Source: Burkholderiales bacterium
GTDB taxonomy: Bacteria; Pseudomonadota; Gammaproteobacteria; Burkholderiales; Burkholderiaceae_F
Direction of reading: 5' to 3'
Length of the DNA stretch: 64,000 nucleotides
NCBI GenBank assembly: GCA_020248865.1
Contig: JADCGS010000006.1
Span: 107,172 to 171,171 of the forward strand
The notes beneath the pieces were generated by a model. It ran no database searches. It had not been told where the DNA came from and was given only the letters and a program-made list of their open reading frames with translations. Below are positions 23,599 through 30,706 of the stretch, in pieces (position 1 is the first letter of the stretch; each line of letters begins with the position of its first letter). A program made the position numbers and the translations under genes.

Positions 23599-24113
23599 AG
23601 CCAGCGCGCGCGCCGGCCACGCTTGTCCCCCCTTCGCAATTGGGGCGCAGGGGGGGATTTCGAGGCCGCTGCGCGCGCGCTCCCGCCCAACGCGGCTTCA
23701 CGCTGCTCGAAGCCATCGTCGCGCTGGCCATCGTGGGTGTGGTGGGCACGGCGCTCTTTGCCTGGGCCACGTCGGTGCAGCAGGCGCAGCGCTCGGTGCG
23801 CGACCAGGCGCTGCGGCAGGAGGCCACCGTCAATGCGGTCGAGTTTCTCAAGGCCGTCAACCCGATGAGCCAGCCCAAGGGCGCGCAGGAGCTGGGCAGC
23901 TACACCATCCGCTGGGCCGCCGAGCCCATCACGCCCGAGGGCGACGCGGTCGACTACCCCGCCGGGCAGGGGCCCTACCGGGTGGCGCTGTACCGGGTGG
24001 ACATTGCGGTCGACCGGGCCGGGGTGGCCGACTGGCACCGCTTTTCCATCCGGCAGGTGGGCTACCGCCGGGCGCGCGACCTGGCGCCCTTGCCGTTCAG
24101 GCCCGACTCCTGA
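23595..24113 (+). CDS. gspI: type II secretion minor pseudopilin GspI
   Basis: GspI initiates the pseudopilus tip complex with GspJ and GspK. The prepilin site is QRGFTLLEAIVALAIVGVVG, followed by a helix with RSVRDQALRQEATVNAVEFL and a small beta domain (YRVALYRVDIAVDR, WHRFSIRQVGYRR). The GTG at 23595 overlaps the gspH stop (GTGA). About 34 codons separate it from the prepilin site and include a palindromic segment (23625-23657, read as VPPSQLGRRGG), again an in-frame repeat-like insertion in the leader. Total length is 172 residues; mature length is near normal. The stop overlaps gspJ (TGATG). Confidence 0.88.
   Translation: MKPARAPATLVPPSQLGRRGGFRGRCARAPAQRGFTLLEAIVALAIVGVVGTALFAWATSVQQAQRSVRDQALRQEATVNAVEFLKAVNPMSQPKGAQELGSYTIRWAAEPITPEGDAVDYPAGQGPYRVALYRVDIAVDRAGVADWHRFSIRQVGYRRARDLAPLPFRPDS
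23625..23657. repeat. palindromic repeat in gspI leader
   Basis: GTCCCCCCTTCGCAATTGGG continuing GCGCAGGGGGGGAT. The arms CCCCCC/GGGGGG and the central AATT give an imperfect hairpin. Translated in frame as PPSQLGRRGG. It is a different family from the dRS3-like copies. Confidence 0.65.
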
Positions 24114-24742
24114 TGCGCCGCACCGCCAGCTCGCGTCCCCGCGGCTTCACGCTGCTCGAGGTCATCGTGGTGCTGGTGATCGTGAGCCTGCTGATGACGC
24201 TGCTCACGCAGGCGCTGTGGCTCGGCACCGACATGCTGCGCCGCTCCAGCGTGGAGGCTTCGGCGCAGGCCGACGAGTCGATGCGGCTGGCCTGGTACCG
24301 CGACCTGGTGGGTGGCCTGCAGCCCGACCGCAACAAGGGTCCGCTGAGCTTTGCCGGGCAGGCGCGCCAGTTTGCGGGCCTGTCGGCCGGCGCGCCGCTG
24401 CTGGATGCCGGTGCGGCGCTGCCGGTGAAGGTGGAACTCGCCTTCGACGCGCGCGCCAACCGCACCCGCCTGACCCTGTTGACCCCGACGGCCGAGCGGC
24501 CGGTGGAGCTGCTGTCTTGGCCCGGCGAGCAGGGCGAATTCGTGTACCTGGACGAGGGCGGCCGCAGCCACCCGAGCTGGCCGCCGGCGCGGCTGGACCA
24601 GCCGTTCCAGTTGCCGCGCGCCATCGTGCTGCGTGCCGGGCTGGCGCAGTCGGGCCAGTCACTGGTCTATGCGGTGGTCAGCGGCGAGCGCAATCCGCCG
24701 GACACGATTGTCGGCGGGCTGGGGGTGGGCAGTGCGCGGTAG
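24113..24742 (+). CDS. gspJ: type II secretion minor pseudopilin GspJ
   Basis: GspJ is a larger minor pseudopilin of the tip complex. The short leader MRRTASSRPRG is followed by FTLLEVIVVLVIVSLLMTLL. The periplasmic domain includes DESMRLAWYRDLVGGLQP, VKVELAFDARANRTRLTLL and WPGEQGEFVYLDEGG, consistent with the family. Length is 209 residues. The ATG at 24113 shares a base with the gspI stop. Unlike gspG, H, I, K and D, its leader has no repeat inserted, which gives a useful picture of the normal leader length in this operon. The end overlaps the probable gspK start. Confidence 0.9.
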   Translation: MRRTASSRPRGFTLLEVIVVLVIVSLLMTLLTQALWLGTDMLRRSSVEASAQADESMRLAWYRDLVGGLQPDRNKGPLSFAGQARQFAGLSAGAPLLDAGAALPVKVELAFDARANRTRLTLLTPTAERPVELLSWPGEQGEFVYLDEGGRSHPSWPPARLDQPFQLPRAIVLRAGLAQSGQSLVYAVVSGERNPPDTIVGGLGVGSAR

Positions 24743-26015
24743 CTCCGTGCGGCGACCTGCTTCGGCCGGCGCGCCAGGCCCTCACCCGCGCGCTGCGCGC
24801 GCACCCTCTCCCGCTGATGCGGGCGAGGGTTGGAGCCGCGCTCTCCGTGGCGCAAACGAGCGTGGACCCCGCTCGCTCCCCGGCGCAGGCGCGCTTTGGC
24901 CCCCCTCGCCCGCCTCAGCGGGACAGGGGCGGGGGGGTGAGGGCGCGGTTGTGCGCCCGAAGCCGCCAAGCACACGTCGCCCTCGTCATGGACGCCGTGC
25001 CGACCAGGGTGGCTTCGTCCTCGCGCTGACCCTGCTCACGCTGGCGATCATCACCGTGGTGCTCGCCTACCTGTTCGACCGCACGCAGGCCGAGCTGCGG
25101 CTGGCGCAGGCGCGTAACGAGCGGACCGACGCCTGGCTGGCGATGCAGGACACGCAGGCCGAGGTGATCTACCGGCTGCTCACCAACCCGATCACGGCGC
25201 AGGGCGTGGGTAACGGCGCCGATGTGATCAAGGTGGATGACCGCCCGTACCGCGGCGTGCGTGGAACACACGTGAGCCTGCAGGATGCGCGCGGCCTGGT
25301 GAACCTGAACACCGCCACCGACGCGCGCATCCAGCGGCTGCTGGCGGCGCTCGGCGTGGAACCGCTGCAGGCCAGCGCGCTGACCGACCGGCTCCGCGAC
25401 TTCACCGACGAGGACGATCTGAGGCGCCTGTCGGGCGCGGAGCGGCGCGAGTACGAGGAAGCCAAGTTGCCGCCACCGCGCAACGGGCCGCTGGTCACGC
25501 CGCAGGACCTGCGCCTTGTGTACGGCTGGCACCGGCAAGACAAGCTGTTCGACGCTGGCGGCATCGAGCGGTTCACCACCACTGCGCGCACGATCGGCTT
25601 CAACCCCAACACCGCCCCGGCCGAGGTGCTGCAGGCGCACGCGGCGTCGCGCGAGGGCGTGGGGGTTCTGCTGGCGCTGCGCAAGGAGCGGCCCGTCTCG
25701 GAGCTGGACTTCATGACGCTGGCCGCGGGCGAGCCCGGCACCCTGTTCAACCCGGTCATCGTCATCCCGGGCGAGACGTTCAGAATCACTCACTACGCGC
25801 CCAAGGCGCGCTGGGCAGTGCGGTATTCTGTGACGCTGACTCCTCGCAGTGCGGCCGGGCCATGGCGGATCGATTACGCCTATCGGCTGGCGCAGTCACA
25901 GGCAGATCCAGGCGCGGCAGCCTTCGATGATCGAAACATTCCAGCGCTCCCTCGCCGGCTTTCTGCACCGGCTGAAGAGATGCCCGACCTACTTGCACCG
26001 CTCTTCGGGCGTTGA
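24732..26015 (+). CDS. gspK: type II secretion minor pseudopilin GspK with repeat-derived leader
   Basis: GspK caps the pseudopilus. The prepilin site is QGGFVLALTLLTLAIITVV, lacking Glu at position 5 as GspK does. The mature protein has ARGLVNLNTATDARIQRLLAALG (helix-hairpin-like), IGFNPNTAPAEVLQ and a C-terminal beta part. Start GTG 24732 overlaps the end of gspJ, in keeping with the operon; GTG 24951 is an alternative giving a 354-residue protein with GAGGG upstream supplied by the repeat itself. Between 24778 and 24945 the frame reads through NPLPxGEG-type palindromes (peptides such as SPADAGEG and SPASAGQG), adding about 70 residues to the leader. The end overlaps gspL by 89 bases. Confidence 0.85.
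   Translation: MRGSSVRRPASAGAPGPHPRAARAPSPADAGEGWSRALRGANERGPRSLPGAGALWPPSPASAGQGRGGEGAVVRPKPPSTRRPRHGRRADQGGFVLALTLLTLAIITVVLAYLFDRTQAELRLAQARNERTDAWLAMQDTQAEVIYRLLTNPITAQGVGNGADVIKVDDRPYRGVRGTHVSLQDARGLVNLNTATDARIQRLLAALGVEPLQASALTDRLRDFTDEDDLRRLSGAERREYEEAKLPPPRNGPLVTPQDLRLVYGWHRQDKLFDAGGIERFTTTARTIGFNPNTAPAEVLQAHAASREGVGVLLALRKERPVSELDFMTLAAGEPGTLFNPVIVIPGETFRITHYAPKARWAVRYSVTLTPRSAAGPWRIDYAYRLAQSQADPGAAAFDDRNIPALPRRLSAPAEEMPDLLAPLFGR
24778..24945. repeat. cluster of palindromic CCCTC...GAGGG repeats in gspK leader
   Basis: At least two hairpin units: one around 24806-24830 (CCCTCTCCCGC TGAT GCGGGCGAGGG) preceded by CCTCACCCGCGCGC TGCGCGCGC, and one around 24899-24943 (CCCCTCGCCCGCCTCAGCGG ... 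GGGGTGAGGG). This is the common proteobacterial NPLPxGEG/SPASAGEG-type repeat. It is read in frame with gspK and its GAGGG ends could act as ribosome-binding sites. Confidence 0.75.
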
Positions 26016-27063
26016 GGCGCTGGCCGTGCCGCGCCTGCGCCCGCCGGCATGGGTGCCGGGGCATCAGGCGCTGTGGATCGTCTCGCGCCAGCTCACCCGC
26101 TTCATTTCCCTGCCGCTGCCGGCCACGCTGGCGCGGCGCAAGCGCGCCGCCGCCGCGGCGCTGCAGTTGCGTACCCTGAGCCCCTTCGCGCAGACCGAGA
26201 GCTTCATCAGTTTGGCGGGCAGCCGGGCGCAGGTGTGGTTCTGGGACGCGCAGGTTGTTGCCACGGCGGCGCAGGCGCTGGGACTCGATCCGGCCGACCT
26301 CTGGTGCATACCGGAAGGCGCGATGGTGGCGCCGCCGGCGGTCGATGGCGTGCGCCTGCTGCAGGTGGCCGACGGCGTGGAGGCGCAGGCCTGGAAGGGC
26401 GGCGTGCTCACGGCCAGCCAGTTCTGGGCGGCGCTGCCGCAGCCCTTCGAGTGGGCGAGCTTCGTGCGCCAACTGGGGCCGGAGGGGGCCACGCTCGAGC
26501 GGGAGCGCACGCCGGCCGCGCGGTGCGAGCCGCGGCTGGCCCTGCCCAGGGCAGCCAATGAGGCGCCGCGGCCGGCGCGCGCGGCAGGCAGCCCGCAGAC
26601 GGAGCGCACCGCCTACGTCGCCGGTGCCGCCTTCTTTGCGCTGTGGGCGAGCTGGCAGGCCGGCGCCTGGATCAAGACCGAGACCGAGAGCTGGCGCATC
26701 GCTGCCGAGTTGCAGCGGCTCGATGCCCAGGCCTCGCCGCTGCTCGATGCGCGGCGCGCGGCGATGGACGACCTGCGCTTCATCGAGCAGGGCCTGTCGA
26801 TCGCGCGCTACCCCGAGCCGCGTGCCGTGCTCGCCACGCTGATGGGCGCGCTGCCGAGCGAGGGTGTGAGCGTGTCGGACCTGGACCTGCGGGACGGCAC
26901 GCTGCGCGCGCGCCTGAGCGCGGCCACCCCCAACCCGCCGATCAGCGAGATGGTCGACCAGCTCAACCGTTCGGGCGTGCTGCGCAATGCCAAGGCGGCC
27001 ACCGAGCTCGGCGGCCGCACGGTCAACGTGACGGCCGACCTCAACCCGGAACGGGGCGCCTGA
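25927..27063 (+). CDS. gspL: type II secretion protein GspL
   Basis: GspL is a bitopic inner-membrane protein linking GspE to GspM. The cytoplasmic part (about 1-220) has a degenerate actin-like fold: VSRQLTRFISLPLPATL and ESFISLAGSRAQVWFWDAQVV, then LWCIPEGAM. A single membrane helix lies near residue 228-248 (YVAGAAFFALWASWQAGAW). The periplasmic part has a coiled region and a ferredoxin-like end (GVSVSDLDLRDGTLRARL, GGRTVNVTADL). Start ATG 25927 overlaps gspK by 89 bases; a longer frame from 25849 exists but is less likely. The stop overlaps gspM (TGATG). Length is 378 residues. Confidence 0.82.
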   Translation: MIETFQRSLAGFLHRLKRCPTYLHRSSGVEALAVPRLRPPAWVPGHQALWIVSRQLTRFISLPLPATLARRKRAAAAALQLRTLSPFAQTESFISLAGSRAQVWFWDAQVVATAAQALGLDPADLWCIPEGAMVAPPAVDGVRLLQVADGVEAQAWKGGVLTASQFWAALPQPFEWASFVRQLGPEGATLERERTPAARCEPRLALPRAANEAPRPARAAGSPQTERTAYVAGAAFFALWASWQAGAWIKTETESWRIAAELQRLDAQASPLLDARRAAMDDLRFIEQGLSIARYPEPRAVLATLMGALPSEGVSVSDLDLRDGTLRARLSAATPNPPISEMVDQLNRSGVLRNAKAATELGGRTVNVTADLNPERGA

Positions 27064-27674
27064 TGTTCGAGGAACTGCGCGCCAACCCGCGGCTGCGCAT
27101 GGGCCTGGCGCTCGCGCTGGCGCTGGTGCTGTTCGTCGTGCTCAACGACTGGCGGGCGGCAACCGGCGAGCGCGCCCGCGCCGTGGGTCGCGAGCAGGCG
27201 CGCCTGGAGGCAACCGCCGAGCGCGCCCGCGATACCGCCTGGACCCAGCGCGCGCAGGAGGCGAGAGCGGCGCGCGCGCAGTTTGAGGCCAGCCTGTGGC
27301 AGGCGGGCAGCGTGGGCGCGGCCGAGGCGCTGTTCGTCGACTGGATGAACCGCGAAATGGGCGCGGCCAAGGTCAATAACCTGAACGTGATCGCCGCCTC
27401 ACTGCCCGGCGGCAACGCGCCGGGGCAGGTGACCAGCGGGCCCACGCTGCCTGATGGCACCGCGTTGATGCGCCTGTCAGTCAGCTACGAGTTCGCCCCC
27501 GGCGTAGTGGAGCGCGTGCTCGACCGGCTGGCGCAGACCAACCGCTACCTGGTGGTGGAGAGCCTCACCGTGCGGCGCCGCCCGCTGGCGCGGGTGGAGA
27601 TGGTGGTCTCTTCGCTGGCGCGGCCGACGCAGGACAAGACCGCCGCCGCCGAGCAGAAGGGAGCGGCACGATGA
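27063..27674 (+). CDS. gspM: type II secretion protein GspM-like
   Basis: A 203-residue inner-membrane protein in the GspM position. A short cytoplasmic N-terminus is followed by one helix (LALALALVLFVVLNDW, about 15-32). A charged coiled-coil segment follows (ERARAVGREQARLEATAERARDTA). The C-terminal domain is ferredoxin-like (ALMRLSVSYEFAPGVVERVLDRLAQ, LVVESLTVRRRPLARVEMVVSSL). GspM sequences diverge strongly; the assignment rests on position after gspL, topology and domain order rather than motif identity. It is coupled to gspL at one side (TGATG) and to the GspC-like gene at the other (ATGA). Confidence 0.75.
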   Translation: MFEELRANPRLRMGLALALALVLFVVLNDWRAATGERARAVGREQARLEATAERARDTAWTQRAQEARAARAQFEASLWQAGSVGAAEALFVDWMNREMGAAKVNNLNVIAASLPGGNAPGQVTSGPTLPDGTALMRLSVSYEFAPGVVERVLDRLAQTNRYLVVESLTVRRRPLARVEMVVSSLARPTQDKTAAAEQKGAAR

Positions 27675-28111
27675 AGCTCGCGCCCGATCCGCGGCTGCTG
27701 CTGCCGCTGGCGGCCTGTGTCGGGGTCGCGGCGCTCGGCTGGCTGCTGACCTCGATTCCGGCGCCCCAGCGCGGTACCGCAGCGGGGGCGGAATGGTCCG
27801 TGCCGCCGCTGACGGCATGGCGCAAGGAAGTGACCATCCGCGACGGCTGGGAAGCGCTGCCGCCCGGCCCCACAGCTGCGGGCGGACCGGCCGCGCCGAC
27901 CCAGCCGCTGACGCGGCCCGACTGGCGCATCGTCGCCATCGCCATTGCCGGCAAGGAGCGCACCGCGATCCTGCGCCAGGGCGACAACACCCAAGAGCTG
28001 CGTGTGGGCGATCAGCTGCCCGGGGGCGCGGTGATCCGCAGCATTGAGCCTGACCGCCTGATCATCGAGTTGAGCGGCAAGCGCCGCGCATTGAGAATGT
28101 CGCCGCAATGA
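27671..28111 (+). CDS. GspC-like inner-membrane protein (homology-region domain, no PDZ)
   Basis: A 146-residue protein with one N-terminal membrane helix (LLLPLAACVGVAALGWLLT, about 9-28), a Pro/Ala-rich linker, and a C-terminal domain from about residue 80: WRIVAIAIAGKERTAILRQG, then LRVGDQLPGGAVIRSIEPDRLIIEL. That resembles the HR domain of GspC/PulC, which binds the N0 domain of the secretin. It lacks the PDZ domain of full GspC and is placed directly before gspD rather than at the front of the operon. It could equally be called a PilP-like or GspN-like linker. It begins four bases inside gspM and overlaps gspD (ATGA). Confidence 0.7.
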   Translation: MKLAPDPRLLLPLAACVGVAALGWLLTSIPAPQRGTAAGAEWSVPPLTAWRKEVTIRDGWEALPPGPTAAGGPAAPTQPLTRPDWRIVAIAIAGKERTAILRQGDNTQELRVGDQLPGGAVIRSIEPDRLIIELSGKRRALRMSPQ

Positions 28112-30669
28112 GTCGAATCCTTCCGATGCTCCCTCAACCCCCCGCCCCTCTCCCGCTGAGGCGGGTGAGGGGAGCCAACCCTCGCCCGCCTCAGCGGGAG
28201 AGGGTGCGCGCGAAGCGCGCGGGTGAGGGGCCATTGCAGCGGCTCATCGCCGCGATGGCCGCACTGGCTTTGCTCGCCTCCTGCGCCACCGCCGAGCGCG
28301 CGCTGCTGCCGACCGACCAGCAGCCGGCCTTCCGCCAGCCTGGTATGCCGGCGCCCGTGATCCAGCGCGACGCGCGGAGTGCGGACGGTGCTGCCGGCGC
28401 GAGCGCAGGGGCAGTGCCGCTTGCGCCGCCCGCCACCGTGATCGCGCCACTGCCGCCCAGTACGACCGCGCCGCCGCCCAAGCCCGCCGCCACGGCAGCG
28501 ACGCCGGCCTTTCCGGGCGACGAGCCGCGCGACACGGCGCTGAACTTCGACCAGACGCCGCTACCCACCTTCATTCAGGTGGTCTTCGGCACCGTGCTCA
28601 AGGTCAACGTGCTGGTGGATCCGGCGGTGGCCGCGCGGCAGGATCTGGTCACGCTGCGCACCAGCAAGCCGCAGAACCGCGCCGAAGTGCTGGAGACTGC
28701 GCGCCTGCTGCTGAAAACCTACGGGGTGGCGGTGGTGGACCTGGGTGGCGCCTTCCGCATCGTGCCCGATGCGCAGGCGACCAATTTCTCGCCGGACATC
28801 CGCCGCGGGCGCGCGCTGCCCGACACGCCGCAGCCGATGCGGCCGGTGTTCATGTTCTACGAACTGCAGTACACGCGCATCCAGGATGTTGGCAACTGGC
28901 TGCGCACCATCTTCGGCAACCGCATCACCATCACCGACGATGCCAACCGCAACGGCTTTCTCATCAGCGGCCAGACCGACTCGGTGGCTACGGTCATTGA
29001 GGCGATCCAGGTGCTCGACCAGCCGCTGCTGCGCGGGCGCTTCTCGGCGCGCATCGAGCCGGCGTTCTGGACGGCCGACGACCTGGCGCGGCGTCTGTCC
29101 GAGGTGCTCGCGGCGCAGGGTTTCTCGGTCACGCTGAATCCGGCACAGCGCGAGCCGATCCTGCTGCTGCCGATCGGACCGATCAACACGATCATTGCCT
29201 TCGCGGTGTCGCAGGAGGCGCTCGATCTGGTGACGCGCTGGACGCGCGAACTGGACCAGCCCGGCAGCGGCCGCGGCGGCAGCGGCAGCGGCATCTTCAC
29301 CTACGCGGCCCGCAACACCGACGCGCGCGAGCTGGCCAAGACCATGCAGGAGCTGATCAGCGGCCCGGCGCCGGCTGGTGCGCAGGGCCAGCCGGCGCAG
29401 CGGCCCGGGTCGCGCGTGGTGGTCAACCCGGCCACCAACACGCTGATTTTCCAGGGTGCGCCCGAGAGCTACACGCAACTGGTGGGCCTGCTGCAGGAGC
29501 TCGACCGGCCACCGCGCACCGCGCTGATCGAGGTGACGGTGGCCGAGGTGCGGCTGGGCGAGAGCGAGAACCTGGGCATCGAATGGGCGCTGAACAACCG
29601 CTCCATCGGCGACGGCTACACCGCCACCGGCGGGACGCTGGGCAACCTGTCCATCGGTTCCAGCGGCCTGCTGGTGCGCATCCTTACGCCCGGCGGGCAG
29701 ACGCGCGCTGTCATCAACGCGCTGGCCTCGCAGAACAAGGCGCGCGTGCTGTCGAGTCCGCGCGTGATGGCGCGCAGCGGCGAGAGTGCCACCATCCAGG
29801 TGGGCCAGGAGGTGCCGATCATCACCAGCCAACAGACCACCGGCAGTACGGTCGGCGGCGGGATCGGCATCCAGCCGGGCATTCTTCAGACGGTGCAGTA
29901 CAAGCAGACCGGCGTCATCCTGCGCGTGCGGCCGGTGATCCACTCCAGCGGCCGCATCGAGCTCGACGTGCAGCAGGAGGTGAGCTCGGCGGCCGCCACC
30001 AACACCGGCGTGAATGTGTCGCCCACGTTCTCGACGCGCAAGGTGGAGACCAAGCTGTCGCTCGGTGACGCCGAGACCGTGCTGCTGGCGGGCCTGATTT
30101 CGCAGAACCAGTCGCGTTCGGACGCCGGCATCCCGGTGCTGAAGGACATTCCGGGCGTGGGGCAGCTGTTCCGCACCAACACCGACCAGACCGACCGCAC
30201 CGAACTCGTGGTGCTGATCACGCCCTACCTGGTCAACAACGACTTCGAGGCGCGCTCGATCACCGAGGCGTTCCGCAACCAGCTCGGCCCCTGGGCGCGC
30301 ACGCAGGGCGGCGCCGTGACCACGCTGCCGCGCACCGCGCCGCCGGGACAGTCGGCGCCGGTGGGGCCGCGCATCACCACGCAGGCGGGCGAGGTGCCGC
30401 CGGGGGCCGCGTCGGGCACGGCCGCCGGCAATGCGCCGGGCGCGCAGTCGGCTCCCGCGCCCGCTGCGCCGCTGTCGGCCACGTCTGCGGCACCAGCCCC
30501 TGCGCCCGCGGGCGCGGCGCCCGCCGCGCCGCCCGGCGGCCAGCCGGTCAACGATCCCAAGCTGCTCGAGGACCTGCAGCGCGCGATCACCGCGCCGCCG
30601 GCGGGCGGCAAGCCGCCGGCCAGGCCCGCGACGCAACCCTCGCGGCCGCAACCCCAGTCCAAGCCCTGA
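28108..30669 (+). CDS. gspD: type II secretion secretin GspD with repeat-derived leader
   Basis: GspD forms the outer-membrane secretion channel. Start ATG 28108 overlaps the preceding stop (ATGA). Residues about 8-42 come from palindromic repeats (28135-28232), after which QRLIAAMAALALLASC resembles a lipoprotein signal with the cysteine at about residue 59. TTG 28234 is an alternative start, with GAGGGG just upstream. The N0 domain begins near LNFDQTPLPTFIQVVFG (about 147), N1-N3 domains follow (SGQTDSVATVIEAIQVLDQP, FQGAPESYTQLVGLLQELDRP), then the secretin core (VLSSPRVMARSGESATIQVGQ, VILRVRPVI, LAGLISQNQSRSDAGIPVL) and an S-domain-like end (LVNNDFEARSITEAFRNQLGP). The last ~140 residues are Ala/Pro/Gly-rich and probably disordered. 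The full length of 853 residues is long for the family. Confidence 0.93.
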   Translation: MSRILPMLPQPPAPLPLRRVRGANPRPPQRERVRAKRAGEGPLQRLIAAMAALALLASCATAERALLPTDQQPAFRQPGMPAPVIQRDARSADGAAGASAGAVPLAPPATVIAPLPPSTTAPPPKPAATAATPAFPGDEPRDTALNFDQTPLPTFIQVVFGTVLKVNVLVDPAVAARQDLVTLRTSKPQNRAEVLETARLLLKTYGVAVVDLGGAFRIVPDAQATNFSPDIRRGRALPDTPQPMRPVFMFYELQYTRIQDVGNWLRTIFGNRITITDDANRNGFLISGQTDSVATVIEAIQVLDQPLLRGRFSARIEPAFWTADDLARRLSEVLAAQGFSVTLNPAQREPILLLPIGPINTIIAFAVSQEALDLVTRWTRELDQPGSGRGGSGSGIFTYAARNTDARELAKTMQELISGPAPAGAQGQPAQRPGSRVVVNPATNTLIFQGAPESYTQLVGLLQELDRPPRTALIEVTVAEVRLGESENLGIEWALNNRSIGDGYTATGGTLGNLSIGSSGLLVRILTPGGQTRAVINALASQNKARVLSSPRVMARSGESATIQVGQEVPIITSQQTTGSTVGGGIGIQPGILQTVQYKQTGVILRVRPVIHSSGRIELDVQQEVSSAAATNTGVNVSPTFSTRKVETKLSLGDAETVLLAGLISQNQSRSDAGIPVLKDIPGVGQLFRTNTDQTDRTELVVLITPYLVNNDFEARSITEAFRNQLGPWARTQGGAVTTLPRTAPPGQSAPVGPRITTQAGEVPPGAASGTAAGNAPGAQSAPAPAAPLSATSAAPAPAPAGAAPAAPPGGQPVNDPKLLEDLQRAITAPPAGGKPPARPATQPSRPQPQSKP
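28135..28232. repeat. paired palindromic CCCTC...GAGGG repeats in gspD leader
   Basis: CCCCTCTCCCGCTGAGGCGG followed by GTGAGGGG, then CCCTCGCCCGCCTCAGCGGG AGAGGG, then GCGCGCGAAGCGCGC and GTGAGGGG. The two units are inverted relative to each other. Same family as in the gspK leader. The repeat is translated (peptides PAPLPLRRVRG and ERVRAKRAGEG) if ATG 28108 is used. Confidence 0.8.
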
Positions 30670-30706
30670 TGCCCGGGGACCGGGTGGGTCTGCCGCAGTC
30701 CTCGCC

